A stretch of DNA of 64,000 nucleotides, taken from positions 1-64,000 of the forward strand of contig DAOTXS010000031.1 in assembly GCA_034435055.1 (NCBI GenBank). The letters are read 5' to 3'. The DNA comes from DAOTXS01 sp034435055 (GTDB taxonomy: Bacteria > Chloroflexota > Anaerolineae > UBA4142). The translations under genes were made by a program, and so were the position numbers. The notes below the pieces were generated by a model that ran no database searches, was not told where the DNA came from, and saw only the letters and a program-made list of their open reading frames with translations. Shown piece after piece: positions 8,901 to 15,875 of this stretch (position 1 is its first letter; every line of letters starts with the position of its first letter).

Positions 8901-10248
8901 AGCGCCGAATGAACCGTACTATCACGAATCGCTGGCGTACGCGTACGAACGATTGGGACGCTTGGATGATGCGATTGCCGAATATCAAAAAGCGATCGCG
9001 CTTCAAGACAATGCGCAGACACGAATGTTTTTGGGAATGGTGTTCACGCGACAGCAAAAGTACGATGCGGCGATTGCCGAATTGCAAAAATCGATTGCGT
9101 TGAATCCGTCAGATAATCTAGCGCACAGCGCACTCGGCGATGCGTACGCCGGGCAAGGCAAATGGAACGAGGCAATAACGGCGTATCAAAACGCGCTGGC
9201 GCGCCAAGACGATCTATCGACGCGATTGCAACTGGCGGGCGCGTACATTGCGCAGGGCAAAACGGACAATGCGATTGCCGAGTATCAAAAAGCCGCCGCG
9301 CGCGACCCCAAAGAGACGACCGCGCGCATCTTGCTCGCCAATTTGTACAGCACGCTTGGCAAACTCGATGACGCGGTCAAAGAATATCGCGCCGCACTGG
9401 CGATCAAACCCGACAACGCCGATGTCCATCTGGCGATTGCCGACGTCGAATACAAGCGGTGCAACGTGAGCGCGGCGACGCAAGCGGCAAACAGCGCGGT
9501 ATCGATTCCGCCGCCGCAATCGCGTGCGCGCGCGGTTCTGGGGACGATGTACGAAGCACAGGGTCGAACCGACGACGCCGCGAAAATTTATGCCGATTTG
9601 CGCAACGCGCCGGCGAGCGATTCATTCGCGCACTTGTTTGTCGGCGAGTATTTTTATCGCACTGGCAAAATGAACGAAGCGATCCGCGAATTTCAAATCG
9701 TACTCGAAACGTCGAACCTCGCGCCGGTCTTTGCGTCCGTTGCGCATTACGACTTGGGACAAATCTACTTTGAGCAAGACAAACTCATTCTGGCGGAAAA
9801 CGAGTATAACCTCGCGCTCGCCGCTCTCCCAACGAATGCTTTGGCACAGGAACGCTTGGGCGCTTTAGCGTTGCGTAAAGGCGATCTTGCCGGCGCGCTG
9901 ATCGCGTACGACAAAACAGCAACGTTGTTACCGGCGTACGCTCAACTAAACCCGGACAGTGTTGCGGGGTTGAACGTTGGCTTGCCCATCGGACGTGGGT
10001 TCGTACTCGCGCGCCAAAACAAACGCGACGAGGCAAATGCCGCCTTCGATCAAGCCATCGCGCAAGCGCAAAAATATGCAACCATCACACCGCAAGCACC
10101 ATTCCCAAGATTCTTGTTGGGATACGCGTATCTCGTGCGCGGCGAGAAAGCAAAGGCAGACGCGGAATTTGCCGCCGCGATTCAGTGCGATCAATCGCTT
10201 GCCGCGGCACGCGCGCGCGTTGAGACAGAGTTGGCAAAGCAGAAATGA
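5983..10248 (+). CDS. Membrane-anchored Ser/Thr protein kinase with very long TPR region
   Basis: A 1421-residue protein. Residues 9-270 are a Hanks-type kinase: glycine loop GRGGMAEVY at 16-24, Lys38 in VAIKVI, catalytic HRDVKPAN near 134, DFG near 155, and GTPAYMSPEQ in the activation segment. Three hydrophobic helices follow at about 349-376, 379-406 and 418-439. A short TolB/FlgO-like segment comes next, then tandem TPR repeats from about 580 to the end. The TPRs would lie across the membrane from the kinase and could act as a sensor or scaffold. The start at 5983 (MSTQSFGKY) directly precedes the kinase fold; no strong ribosome binding site is seen. The FHA protein upstream is a plausible substrate or reader. 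Confidence 0.85.
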   Translation: MSTQSFGKYIVVMPLGRGGMAEVYLARDPLLDRNVAIKVIYPHLATDPDFGERFLREAKLVASLRHNHIVQLYDFDIQNNQPYMVMEFLDGGSLKTRLDALRATGKTMPLAESARVLDAIARALDYAHARGAVHRDVKPANIIFTSANEPVLTDFGIAKILGDAAQASAAGTIIGTPAYMSPEQAASKPVDATSDLYSLGVVLYEMITGRVPFHGDSPTAVLMQHLTNPPPAPRQFNTNVPDVVQGVILQALAKNPAERFASAGELAHAFSAALRGEAPTPAAISTGAQTLVETSAEPPEQLSVAPLPSQPIELTSRRRQILGHLGILAEIFAPLVGRDAPEIQTRDRRSLIATLLGIIGILLAALQLLTSFFDLLQRPIAPLIAGLPYIIAAMFIGGATLSIYVIARSPTTANRRRAIGVLAFIAIAGIAWGAWTIYHRVKPVSSFVVLIADFEKRGGQQADIAFAISRNLAQNIRDMGNAVTIERTNEVIKDSAMARAHGAERQATMVIWGVYDDRRVYPSVEVLKIPTLTRESISVPFVLQSAANGLGAPVAPNVGDVAQYSRVPATLTQVTFDTKTEEQAADLSTALLGIAFYANGDPGRAKELLDRGLKRLEPSKGDIVGLDKLYFQRATVSYSLGQLADAVNDLQQALALKDTFETRYNLAIVYGEWCNPARQLDRAIGEAEKAVQAQSNNAAAHRLLGDLYRQAGKPAQAIDEFQAALKIDPNDAQTYELLANAQLARGQTDAAQKSKQTAAALWQKMLANLPTDSLDALLARGDALMSAGNYQNAVAEYQAALKLAPNDPRVRRGLGNAYYYAGDLALSVSEYEQWVKLAPNDANARILLGLAYVQTSRTPSGIEQLQKATTLSTCSTDAYVTLGGLYYAQNDTAKALAAYQAATKIDPQNADAFYMVGVLQYLERQLDPAAKALESAVALRPDYVQAHFALGSVYYLQGAFQKAATERELIVKLAPNEPYYHESLAYAYERLGRLDDAIAEYQKAIALQDNAQTRMFLGMVFTRQQKYDAAIAELQKSIALNPSDNLAHSALGDAYAGQGKWNEAITAYQNALARQDDLSTRLQLAGAYIAQGKTDNAIAEYQKAAARDPKETTARILLANLYSTLGKLDDAVKEYRAALAIKPDNADVHLAIADVEYKRCNVSAATQAANSAVSIPPPQSRARAVLGTMYEAQGRTDDAAKIYADLRNAPASDSFAHLFVGEYFYRTGKMNEAIREFQIVLETSNLAPVFASVAHYDLGQIYFEQDKLILAENEYNLALAALPTNALAQERLGALALRKGDLAGALIAYDKTATLLPAYAQLNPDSVAGLNVGLPIGRGFVLARQNKRDEANAAFDQAIAQAQKYATITPQAPFPRFLLGYAYLVRGEKAKADAEFAAAIQCDQSLAAARARVETELAKQK

Positions 10249-10278
10249 ATCGAGGCAGGAGTGATTTCCTGCCTCGAT
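10249..10278. terminator. Hairpin between convergent genes
   Basis: A 12-bp perfect stem, ATCGAGGCAGGA (10249-10260) and TCCTGCCTCGAT (10267-10278). It lies between the kinase stop and the convergent msrQ stop. No long T run follows on the plus strand. Confidence 0.5.
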
Positions 10279-10284
10279 GATTTC

Positions 10285-10920
10285 TCAGAATGGTGCGGTT
10301 GTCATTTTGGAACGACTGCGCAAACGGCTGATGATTTGGCGAATCGGCGGGAGACGCAACATCAACAACGCGGCGACAATCGCGCCGTACGTCAACGGCT
10401 CGCGTACATCAAGTTTGACGAGCCAGACAAAATGGACGATGACGAGCATCGCTGCGATGTACACGCCGCGATGCAATTGCGCCCACCGCCGACCCAACCG
10501 CTTCATCCAACCTTTCGTCGATGTGATGGCAATCGGCAACAGCATTAGAAACGCGGCGAACCCCACTAACGCGTACGGTCGTTCAAAGATTGCGCCGTAG
10601 AGCAACCGCAGATCGAATGCGTAATCGACGCCGACGAACATCGTCAGGTGAAACGATGCGTACATAAACGCGTACAAACCCAGCGCGCGGCGCACCGTCA
10701 ACGCTTGGCGAAATCCCAACAACGTGTTTGCCGGCGTGCACGCGAGCGAGAGAATCAATAACGTCAACGCGGCTTTGCCTGTGCTCAAAATAATTGCGCG
10801 AATCGGTTCAGGTCCCAGTTGGTTGGTGAACGCATCGAAGGTGATTACCGCAAGCGGAATCCACGCCCCGAGGTGTACGCTGACGCGCAACCAATTTTTT
10901 TTGAATTTTTCCATCATCAA
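10285..10920 (-). CDS. msrQ: MsrQ-like haem-binding membrane subunit of the periplasmic methionine sulfoxide reductase
   Basis: A 211-residue integral membrane protein of the ferric-reductase-like YedZ/MsrQ family, with about five to six hydrophobic helices. Conserved His residues are visible in SVHLGAW, ASFHLTMF, LHRGVY and VIVHFVW. It passes quinol-derived electrons to the Mo enzyme MsrP, which repairs methionine sulfoxide in exported proteins. The start overlaps the msrP stop by four bases, so the two are translationally coupled, and co-occurrence with msrP supports the assignment. Confidence 0.85.
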   Translation of the reverse strand: MMMEKFKKNWLRVSVHLGAWIPLAVITFDAFTNQLGPEPIRAIILSTGKAALTLLILSLACTPANTLLGFRQALTVRRALGLYAFMYASFHLTMFVGVDYAFDLRLLYGAIFERPYALVGFAAFLMLLPIAITSTKGWMKRLGRRWAQLHRGVYIAAMLVIVHFVWLVKLDVREPLTYGAIVAALLMLRLPPIRQIISRLRSRSKMTTAPF

Positions 10921-11873
10921 TAATTCTTTTTCAAATCCATCCCGGCGTACAAATGCGCGACCTGTTCACCATAGCCGTTGAACATCAGCGTCTTGCGCCG
11001 CGCAAACTCGCCAATGCGTCGCTCGGTTTCTTGCGACCAGCGGGGATGCGAAACATTCGGATTGACGTTGGAGTAGAAACCGTACTCGTTGGGTGCGGAC
11101 GCCATCCAAAAGGATACCGGCATCTCCGCAACGAGATCGATTTTGACAATCGATTTGCAACTCTTAAAGCCGTACTTCCACGGCACGACTAGACGAATCG
11201 GCGCGCCGTCTTGCGGCGGGAGGGGTTTGCCGTACAACCCGGTCGCGAGAATCGTCAAATCGTGCATCGCTTCATCCAGGCGTAATCCTTCGGCGTAGGG
11301 CCATTTAAAGTATGGAGTGCGTTGCCCCGGCATTTGTTGCGGATCGAGCAATGTTTCAAAGCGCACGTACTTGGCATTCGATTGCGGCTCGACTTGCGCC
11401 AAAAGTTTGGCGAGTGGAAAGCCGATCCACGGAATCACCATCGACCACGCTTCGACGCAACGCAGACGATAGATGCGTTCCTCCTGCTCGAACTTGAGCA
11501 AATCGTCGAGACTGAACGTACGCGGTTTGTTGACCAACCCACCAACTTGCACCGCCCACGGCGAGGTTTTGAAATTCTGCGAGAGCCGAGCCACATCTTC
11601 TTTGTCGGTTGAGAACTCGTAGAAATTATTATAGTTGGTGATATTTTCGTACGACGTTAATTTGTCGCCCAACTCATCTGCGTCCCGACTCACCTTCAAA
11701 CCGGCGACGCTCTTCGATGAAGATGATGCCGCTGGCGCAGAAGCCGGCGTCTGAACACCACACGCGCTCAACACCGCACCCGCGGCAACCGCGCCCGCCG
11801 CGGCGATAAATTGCCGGCGCGAAAGATATAAATGTTCCGGGGTGATCTCGGAAGGGTGAATTTTATTATTCAT
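10917..11873 (-). CDS. msrP: MsrP-like Mo-cofactor catalytic subunit (methionine sulfoxide reductase)
   Basis: A 318-residue sulfite-oxidase-fold molybdoenzyme of the YedY/MsrP family. The N-terminus has twin-arginine SRRQF at about 18-22, a hydrophobic stretch, and a lipobox-like LSAC. It is therefore probably Tat-exported and possibly lipid-anchored, unlike soluble E. coli MsrP. The Mo-ligand Cys is in RLRCVEAW, followed by MVIPWIGFPL, the family signature. It forms an operon with msrQ downstream and lies below the CopC and thioredoxin-like genes on the same strand, linking it to periplasmic oxidant or copper stress. Confidence 0.88.
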   Translation of the reverse strand: MNNKIHPSEITPEHLYLSRRQFIAAAGAVAAGAVLSACGVQTPASAPAASSSSKSVAGLKVSRDADELGDKLTSYENITNYNNFYEFSTDKEDVARLSQNFKTSPWAVQVGGLVNKPRTFSLDDLLKFEQEERIYRLRCVEAWSMVIPWIGFPLAKLLAQVEPQSNAKYVRFETLLDPQQMPGQRTPYFKWPYAEGLRLDEAMHDLTILATGLYGKPLPPQDGAPIRLVVPWKYGFKSCKSIVKIDLVAEMPVSFWMASAPNEYGFYSNVNPNVSHPRWSQETERRIGEFARRKTLMFNGYGEQVAHLYAGMDLKKNY

Positions 11874-11907
11874 TAGTTCTCCCGCTTTGCCAATGTCATA
11901 GAGTCTC

Positions 11908-11948
11908 TGCCACAGAGGTCACAGAATTTTTTCCCTGTGCCCTCTGGC
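11908..11948. repeat. Quasi-palindromic dispersed repeat (CCACAGAGG family)
   Basis: GCCACAGAGGTCACAG is mirrored by CTGTGCCCTCTGGC around a T-rich centre. Related copies occur at 46833-46888 and 51421-51470. It lies between msrP and the thioredoxin-like gene. Confidence 0.5.
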
Positions 11949-11971
11949 TATTCTGATTTACGCTATTATCG

Positions 11972-12565
11972 TCAAAATGGTTCTTTGAGCAACTGCTGAA
12001 TCACGCGCTCGGATTCTTCATACGCGCCTTCGCCGACGTGTGAAAAACGAATCGCGCCGCGCTTGTCGAGAATGAACATCGAGGGCCACGCCCAAACGCG
12101 GTACGCATTCCAAATTTTGAAATCATTATCGATGGCAACCACGTACGGCACGTTCAATTCTTTAATCGCGTTCTGCACATTCTCCGCGCTTTTTTCGTAC
12201 GCAAATTCCGGCGAATGCACGCCAATCACGATCAAACCTTGTGCGTGATATTTGTTATGCCAGTCCCTCAAACTAGAGATTTTGTTACGACAGTTATATC
12301 AGCCAAATGTCCAAAACTCGACGACGACAACTTTGCCGCGCAGGTCAGCCGGCGCAAGTTCCGGCGAGTTGAACCAGGTATCGCTGACGATGTCTGGCGC
12401 GACCGGTCCACGCGGCGACGATTGGTTTTCCGTACGCGCGGCAGAACTGGTCGATTGATTGGATTCGACGGTCATTCCGCTTTCCTGAATCAATCCGCGT
12501 TGCCAAACGGACATTGCCCCGAGCGCGAGGAGTAAGACGAGCAAAATGATGCCGACGGTTTTCAT
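11972..12565 (-). CDS. Probable selenocysteine-containing thioredoxin-like (TlpA/DipZ-type) protein, UGA read-through
   Basis: Read through one in-frame TGA at 12299-12301, this is a 197-residue membrane-anchored thioredoxin-fold protein. It has one N-terminal helix (residues 4-22), a low-complexity linker, then WFNSPELAPADLRGK, VVVEFWTFG, UGA, YNCRN, LRDWHNKY, VIGVHSPEF and the WPSMFILD cis-Pro region. In the DipZ/redoxin family the segment reads FWTxxCINC, so the UGA falls exactly on the first active-site Cys, giving U-Y-N-C. The frame is intact on both sides, and a hairpin downstream resembles a bacterial SECIS. Start at 12565 lies 2 nt after the CopC gene stop, so they are coupled. It probably reduces thiols or sulfoxides in the periplasm. 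The alternative is a Cys-to-stop mutation. Confidence 0.68.
12263..12291 (-). promoter_or_regulatory. Candidate bacterial SECIS hairpin
   Basis: Downstream of the UGA (12299-12301), CTC (12276-12278) pairs with GAG (12267-12269), extended by a U-G pair, closing a six-base loop UAGUUU. A lower GUC/GAC stem is at 12289-12291 and 12263-12265. The loop begins 23 nt after the UGA and contains a GU, within the accepted range for bacterial SECIS elements. The upper stem is short, so folding support is moderate. Confidence 0.45.
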
Positions 12566-12567
12566 TT

Positions 12568-13770
12568 TCACATCCCCATTTTGGAATCGACCTTGAACGC
12601 GAATTGACCTTCGTGACAGGAACGATCGGGCCAACACGCTTTGTACTTGACGACGTACAAACCGTCGCCGACATCGGCGGGAAGCACCGCGTCAATCGAA
12701 AACTGACCGACCGCTGGTTTAATCGCAACCGCCTTGCCATCTTTCGACACTTCGATGTTCGAGGCGGCGTGCAGATTGAAATTGAATTCGATGCGGATTT
12801 TTTCCGGCGTCTTGGAAAGAATATCGGCGTGATCAGGAGTAGACAAGACAAAATGCGCGGCGATCAAATTCGGCGGCAACTTGTCCAACGCTTCTTTCTT
12901 TTTCATCGCGCTCGCCACCGCCGTCGGCGTTGGTTTTTCCATCATTGCTTGCATCGTCGGCAGCGCGGTCAACTTTTGATCATCCATCACGATCACGCGC
13001 CCGACCATATCATGCGGATGCGCACTGCAATGATATGCCCACTCGCCGGGTTGAGTGAAGGTGAAACTGTAACTCTCGCCCTTTTTGATTTCTAAGGAAT
13101 TTAACGCCGGCAAATTATTATGACTGGGATGTGGATCCGAATTAATGAAATGCGTACTCGAGTCGTCGTTGACCCAGGTTACTTGCGTGCCGTGGCTGAC
13201 CACCAACGTCGCCGGCGTGAGCCGGAAATCCTTCAAGCGAATGGTCACCTGACTTTTGCCGGTCATCTCCACGTACGAACCTTTCGTTTTGGAATCGACC
13301 GTGAACGCGAACAAACCATCGTGACACGATTTGTCGGGCCAGCACGCCTTGTACTTGACGACGAACAAACCATCGCCCACGTCTTTCGGCAGAGTCGCCG
13401 ACAGCGACAATTTGCGTTCGCCCAACATTACTTTACCGAGCGTGATCGGTTTTTCGTCTTTGGTCACCGCAATCGTCGAGGTTTCGTCGAGCGTAAAGTT
13501 GAAATTGATGATCACCCTTTCCGGCACAAGCGCAAATGCTTGTCCGTGCATCGGCGCGGAATCGACAAAGTGTGCCGCAAACATTTGATCGGGCACTTTG
13601 CCCATCATCATTTCGCCCGATTTCATCGTCGCGTGGGCAGTTGGCGAAGGTTTCGCCATCATTGCATCCACCGTTGGCGTTTCTTTTTTCATCATCGTAT
13701 CCGGCGTTGGCGCGGCGCACGCCGCAAGCAAACTGATCAACAATCCCAACGCGATCAAAAATCGTTTCAT
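12568..13770 (-). CDS. Lipoprotein with CopC, cupredoxin and second CopC domains
   Basis: A 400-residue exported lipoprotein; signal peptide with lipobox LAAC near residue 18. A Met/His-rich linker (repeated MM, GEMMMGK) is followed by a CopC-like domain (about 63-165), a plastocyanin-like cupredoxin (about 170-268, ligands THFINSD and YHCSAHPHDM), a second Met-containing linker, and a second CopC-like domain (about 300-398). The CopC copies share VGDG, VVKYKACWPD and SCH, with an unusual Cys pair spaced CxxxxxC. CopC binds periplasmic copper and cupredoxins carry type-1 copper, so copper binding or electron transfer is likely. First gene of the minus-strand redox unit, divergent from the two-component regulator. 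Confidence 0.8.
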   Translation of the reverse strand: MKRFLIALGLLISLLAACAAPTPDTMMKKETPTVDAMMAKPSPTAHATMKSGEMMMGKVPDQMFAAHFVDSAPMHGQAFALVPERVIINFNFTLDETSTIAVTKDEKPITLGKVMLGERKLSLSATLPKDVGDGLFVVKYKACWPDKSCHDGLFAFTVDSKTKGSYVEMTGKSQVTIRLKDFRLTPATLVVSHGTQVTWVNDDSSTHFINSDPHPSHNNLPALNSLEIKKGESYSFTFTQPGEWAYHCSAHPHDMVGRVIVMDDQKLTALPTMQAMMEKPTPTAVASAMKKKEALDKLPPNLIAAHFVLSTPDHADILSKTPEKIRIEFNFNLHAASNIEVSKDGKAVAIKPAVGQFSIDAVLPADVGDGLYVVKYKACWPDRSCHEGQFAFKVDSKMGM

Positions 13771-13835
13771 ATCATCCTCCGGCTATAAAATTCTATTTGC
13801 AATTATTGCGGCGCGTCCTTACGTTTCGGTTACTC

Positions 13836-13860
13836 ATTTCTTAACAGTTTATTAAGAAAT
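13836..13860. promoter_or_regulatory. 9-bp inverted repeat in divergent promoter region
   Basis: ATTTCTTAA (13836-13844) and TTAAGAAAT (13852-13860) form a perfect inverted repeat with a 7-bp spacer. It lies between the divergently transcribed CopC gene and the response regulator. A likely operator, possibly for the adjacent regulator; a hairpin role cannot be excluded. Confidence 0.5.
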
Positions 13861-13888
13861 CCGTTACGCCGCCGCAAGAATTCGATTG

Positions 13889-13894
13889 TATAAT
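13889..13894 (+). promoter_or_regulatory. -10 box TATAAT of the response-regulator gene
   Basis: TATAAT ends only 4 nt before the first ATG at 13899, so transcription would start at or next to an ATG (13899 or 13902). This predicts a leaderless mRNA. No good -35 box is visible, as expected for an activated promoter. Confidence 0.5.
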
Positions 13895-13898
13895 TAGC

Positions 13899-14591
13899 AT
13901 GATGATCGGTCAACACATTCTCGTTGTGGACGATGAACCCCAGATTCTCGAAGTCTTGAAATTGTACCTCACACGCGACGGCTTCCGTGTGCACACGGCA
14001 AATGATGGTAACGCCGCGCTCGCCGCGTTTGATGCGCACACGCCCGATTTGGTTGTCCTCGATCTGATGTTGCCCAAACTCGATGGCTTGGAAGTGTTCA
14101 AACGTTTGCGCGCGAAACGCGCGGTGCCGATCATTATGCTGACCGCGCGCGGCGATGAGGTGGATCGCGTGCTGGGTTTGGAACTCGGCGCGGACGATTA
14201 CATCGTCAAACCGTTCAGCCCGCGCGAAGTGGTGGCGCGCGTGAAAAATGTGTTGCGTCGCGCCGCGTCGCCGGCGGACGATGGCGTGAACAAACCGATC
14301 ACGTACGACGATTTGCAAATCGATCCGCGCATGCGCACCGTACACGTGCACGGCAAGCCAATCGAACTGACAAGCAAAGAATTCGACCTGTTGCATTTTC
14401 TCGCGCGACATCCGCGCCAGGTTTTCACGCGCGCGCAACTCCTCGACAAAGTGTGGGGCTATGAATTCTTCGGCGATGCAAGTACAGTAACGGTGCATAT
14501 CCGCCGCTTGCGCGAAAAGATTGAAACGAATCCGGCGGAGCCGCGTTATCTGGCAACCGTGTGGGGCGTGGGTTACAAGTTTGAGAAATGA
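13899..14591 (+). CDS. OmpR/PhoB-family response regulator
   Basis: A 230-residue two-domain transcription factor. The receiver domain (residues 4-118) has the acidic pair in VDDEP, the phosphorylatable Asp in VVLDLMLP near 52, and Lys in YIVKPFSP. The winged-helix effector domain (about 132-228) has ELTSKEFDLLHFLARHP and WGYEF, ending in VTVHIRRLREKIE and RGVGYKF-like WGVGYKF. It pairs with the sensor kinase at 14670. The divergent copper/redox genes and the downstream Mo enzyme are its most likely targets. The start could also be the second ATG at 13902. Confidence 0.9.
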   Translation: MMIGQHILVVDDEPQILEVLKLYLTRDGFRVHTANDGNAALAAFDAHTPDLVVLDLMLPKLDGLEVFKRLRAKRAVPIIMLTARGDEVDRVLGLELGADDYIVKPFSPREVVARVKNVLRRAASPADDGVNKPITYDDLQIDPRMRTVHVHGKPIELTSKEFDLLHFLARHPRQVFTRAQLLDKVWGYEFFGDASTVTVHIRRLREKIETNPAEPRYLATVWGVGYKFEK

Positions 14592-14658
14592 TCCGCGAAT
14601 CTTCGCGAATTTACGCGAATAAAACAAGATTAGCGAGAATTCGCGCAGATTCGCGGAT
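14592..14658. repeat. Quasi-palindromic dispersed repeat between regulator and kinase
   Basis: TCCGCGAATCTTCGCGAAT on the left is mirrored by GAATTCGCGCAGATTCGCGGA on the right. It separates the response regulator and sensor kinase genes, which are normally adjacent or overlapping. Confidence 0.5.
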
Positions 14659-14669
14659 GAAATGGGTTT

Positions 14670-15875
14670 ATGTTTTTCATCATTCTTTGGATTCTTGCGC
14701 CGTTAAGCGCGCTGGCACTTGCCGCGCTCTGGTTGCGTGCGCCGCTCGCCGATTTGCAATTCCTCGCGCAAATTTTCGTCGTCTCGGAAATCGTTTCACT
14801 TGTGTTGGGATGGGCGGCGTACCGCTTGAGCGCGCGTTTGCGCTTGGCAAATGTGCAAGTCAAAATCGCACTGACGTTTGCGTTGGGCTTGGTCGTTACA
14901 CTCATCAACGTACTGTTCGGCTCGTTTGCGATGTTTCTTTCGCCGCACGATAGTGGCTTATTGATCGTCTTGCTTTTCTTCGCCACGCTCGTCGCGCTCG
15001 GTTTTGGACAATTGATGTCGCGCTCGATCACTGGCAATTTGGAGCACCTGGCGCGCACGGCGGAAAAAATTTCGGCGGGGGATTGGCGCACGCGTGCGCA
15101 AGTCAATTCCGGCGACGAAGTGGAAATGGTCGCGGATGCATTCAATCGAATGGTGCAACGACTTGACGAAGCACAAGCGCGCGAAAAAGAATTAGAACAC
15201 GCGCGTCGCTCGCTCGTCGCCGCGGTGTCGCACGATTTACGCACGCCACTTACGTCTCTGCGCGCGATGATCGAAGCGATCAACGACGGCGTCGTGAGCG
15301 ACGAGGCATCAGTGCGGCGCTATCTCGCGCTGGCGCAATTGGAAATCCAAAACCTTTCACATCTCGTTGATGATTTATTCGAACTGACGCAACTCGATGT
15401 CGGCGCGCAAACATGGGACAAAGAACCCGGCTCGTTGCGCGATTTGATTTCGGACTCGCTCGAATCGATGCGCGTGCAAGCGCAAGCGAAAAATGTTCAG
15501 ATTGCCGGCACAGTCGAACCGACCATCGATCCGGTGAAAATGAATTCGTTGAAGATTCAACGCGTCTTGTCGAACCTTTTGCAGAACGCGCTGCATCACA
15601 CGCCGGCGGGCGGATCGATTTCCGTCAACGCACGGCAGATCGATCATCGCATACAAGTGGAAATCATTGATACCGGCGAAGGCATCGCGGCGAGTGATTT
15701 GCCGCACCTCTTCGAACCATTCTATCGTGGCGAAAAATCGCGTGCGCGCAACGGCGGCGGCCCGGGGCTGGGACTTGCCATCGGGCGGGGCATCGTGCAT
15801 CGGCACGGCGGTGAGATCGGCGTGACAAGCCAGCCCGGCGCCGGCAGTCGATTTTATTTTACGCTACCCAAATGA
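14670..15875 (+). CDS. Membrane sensor histidine kinase (HAMP, HisKA, HATPase)
   Basis: A 401-residue kinase with three to four N-terminal hydrophobic helices (to about residue 118) and only a very small extracytoplasmic part. A HAMP segment follows (SRSITGNLEHLARTAEKI, about 113-165), then an H-box SHDLRTPLTS near 189, N-box LLQNALHHTP near 307, and G-boxes DTGEGIA and GGGPGLGLAI. It phosphorylates the regulator upstream. The lack of a large periplasmic domain suggests sensing within or at the membrane. Its stop overlaps the start of the Mo-enzyme gene by 4 bases. Confidence 0.88.
   Translation: MFFIILWILAPLSALALAALWLRAPLADLQFLAQIFVVSEIVSLVLGWAAYRLSARLRLANVQVKIALTFALGLVVTLINVLFGSFAMFLSPHDSGLLIVLLFFATLVALGFGQLMSRSITGNLEHLARTAEKISAGDWRTRAQVNSGDEVEMVADAFNRMVQRLDEAQAREKELEHARRSLVAAVSHDLRTPLTSLRAMIEAINDGVVSDEASVRRYLALAQLEIQNLSHLVDDLFELTQLDVGAQTWDKEPGSLRDLISDSLESMRVQAQAKNVQIAGTVEPTIDPVKMNSLKIQRVLSNLLQNALHHTPAGGSISVNARQIDHRIQVEIIDTGEGIAASDLPHLFEPFYRGEKSRARNGGGPGLGLAIGRGIVHRHGGEIGVTSQPGAGSRFYFTLPK

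Noticed and set aside
12299..12565. Treating the thioredoxin-like gene as two separate genes or a simple pseudogene
   Set aside because: The downstream half has no start or ribosome binding site, and both halves are conserved and in one frame. UGA at the catalytic Cys favours selenocysteine, although a mutation cannot be fully excluded.
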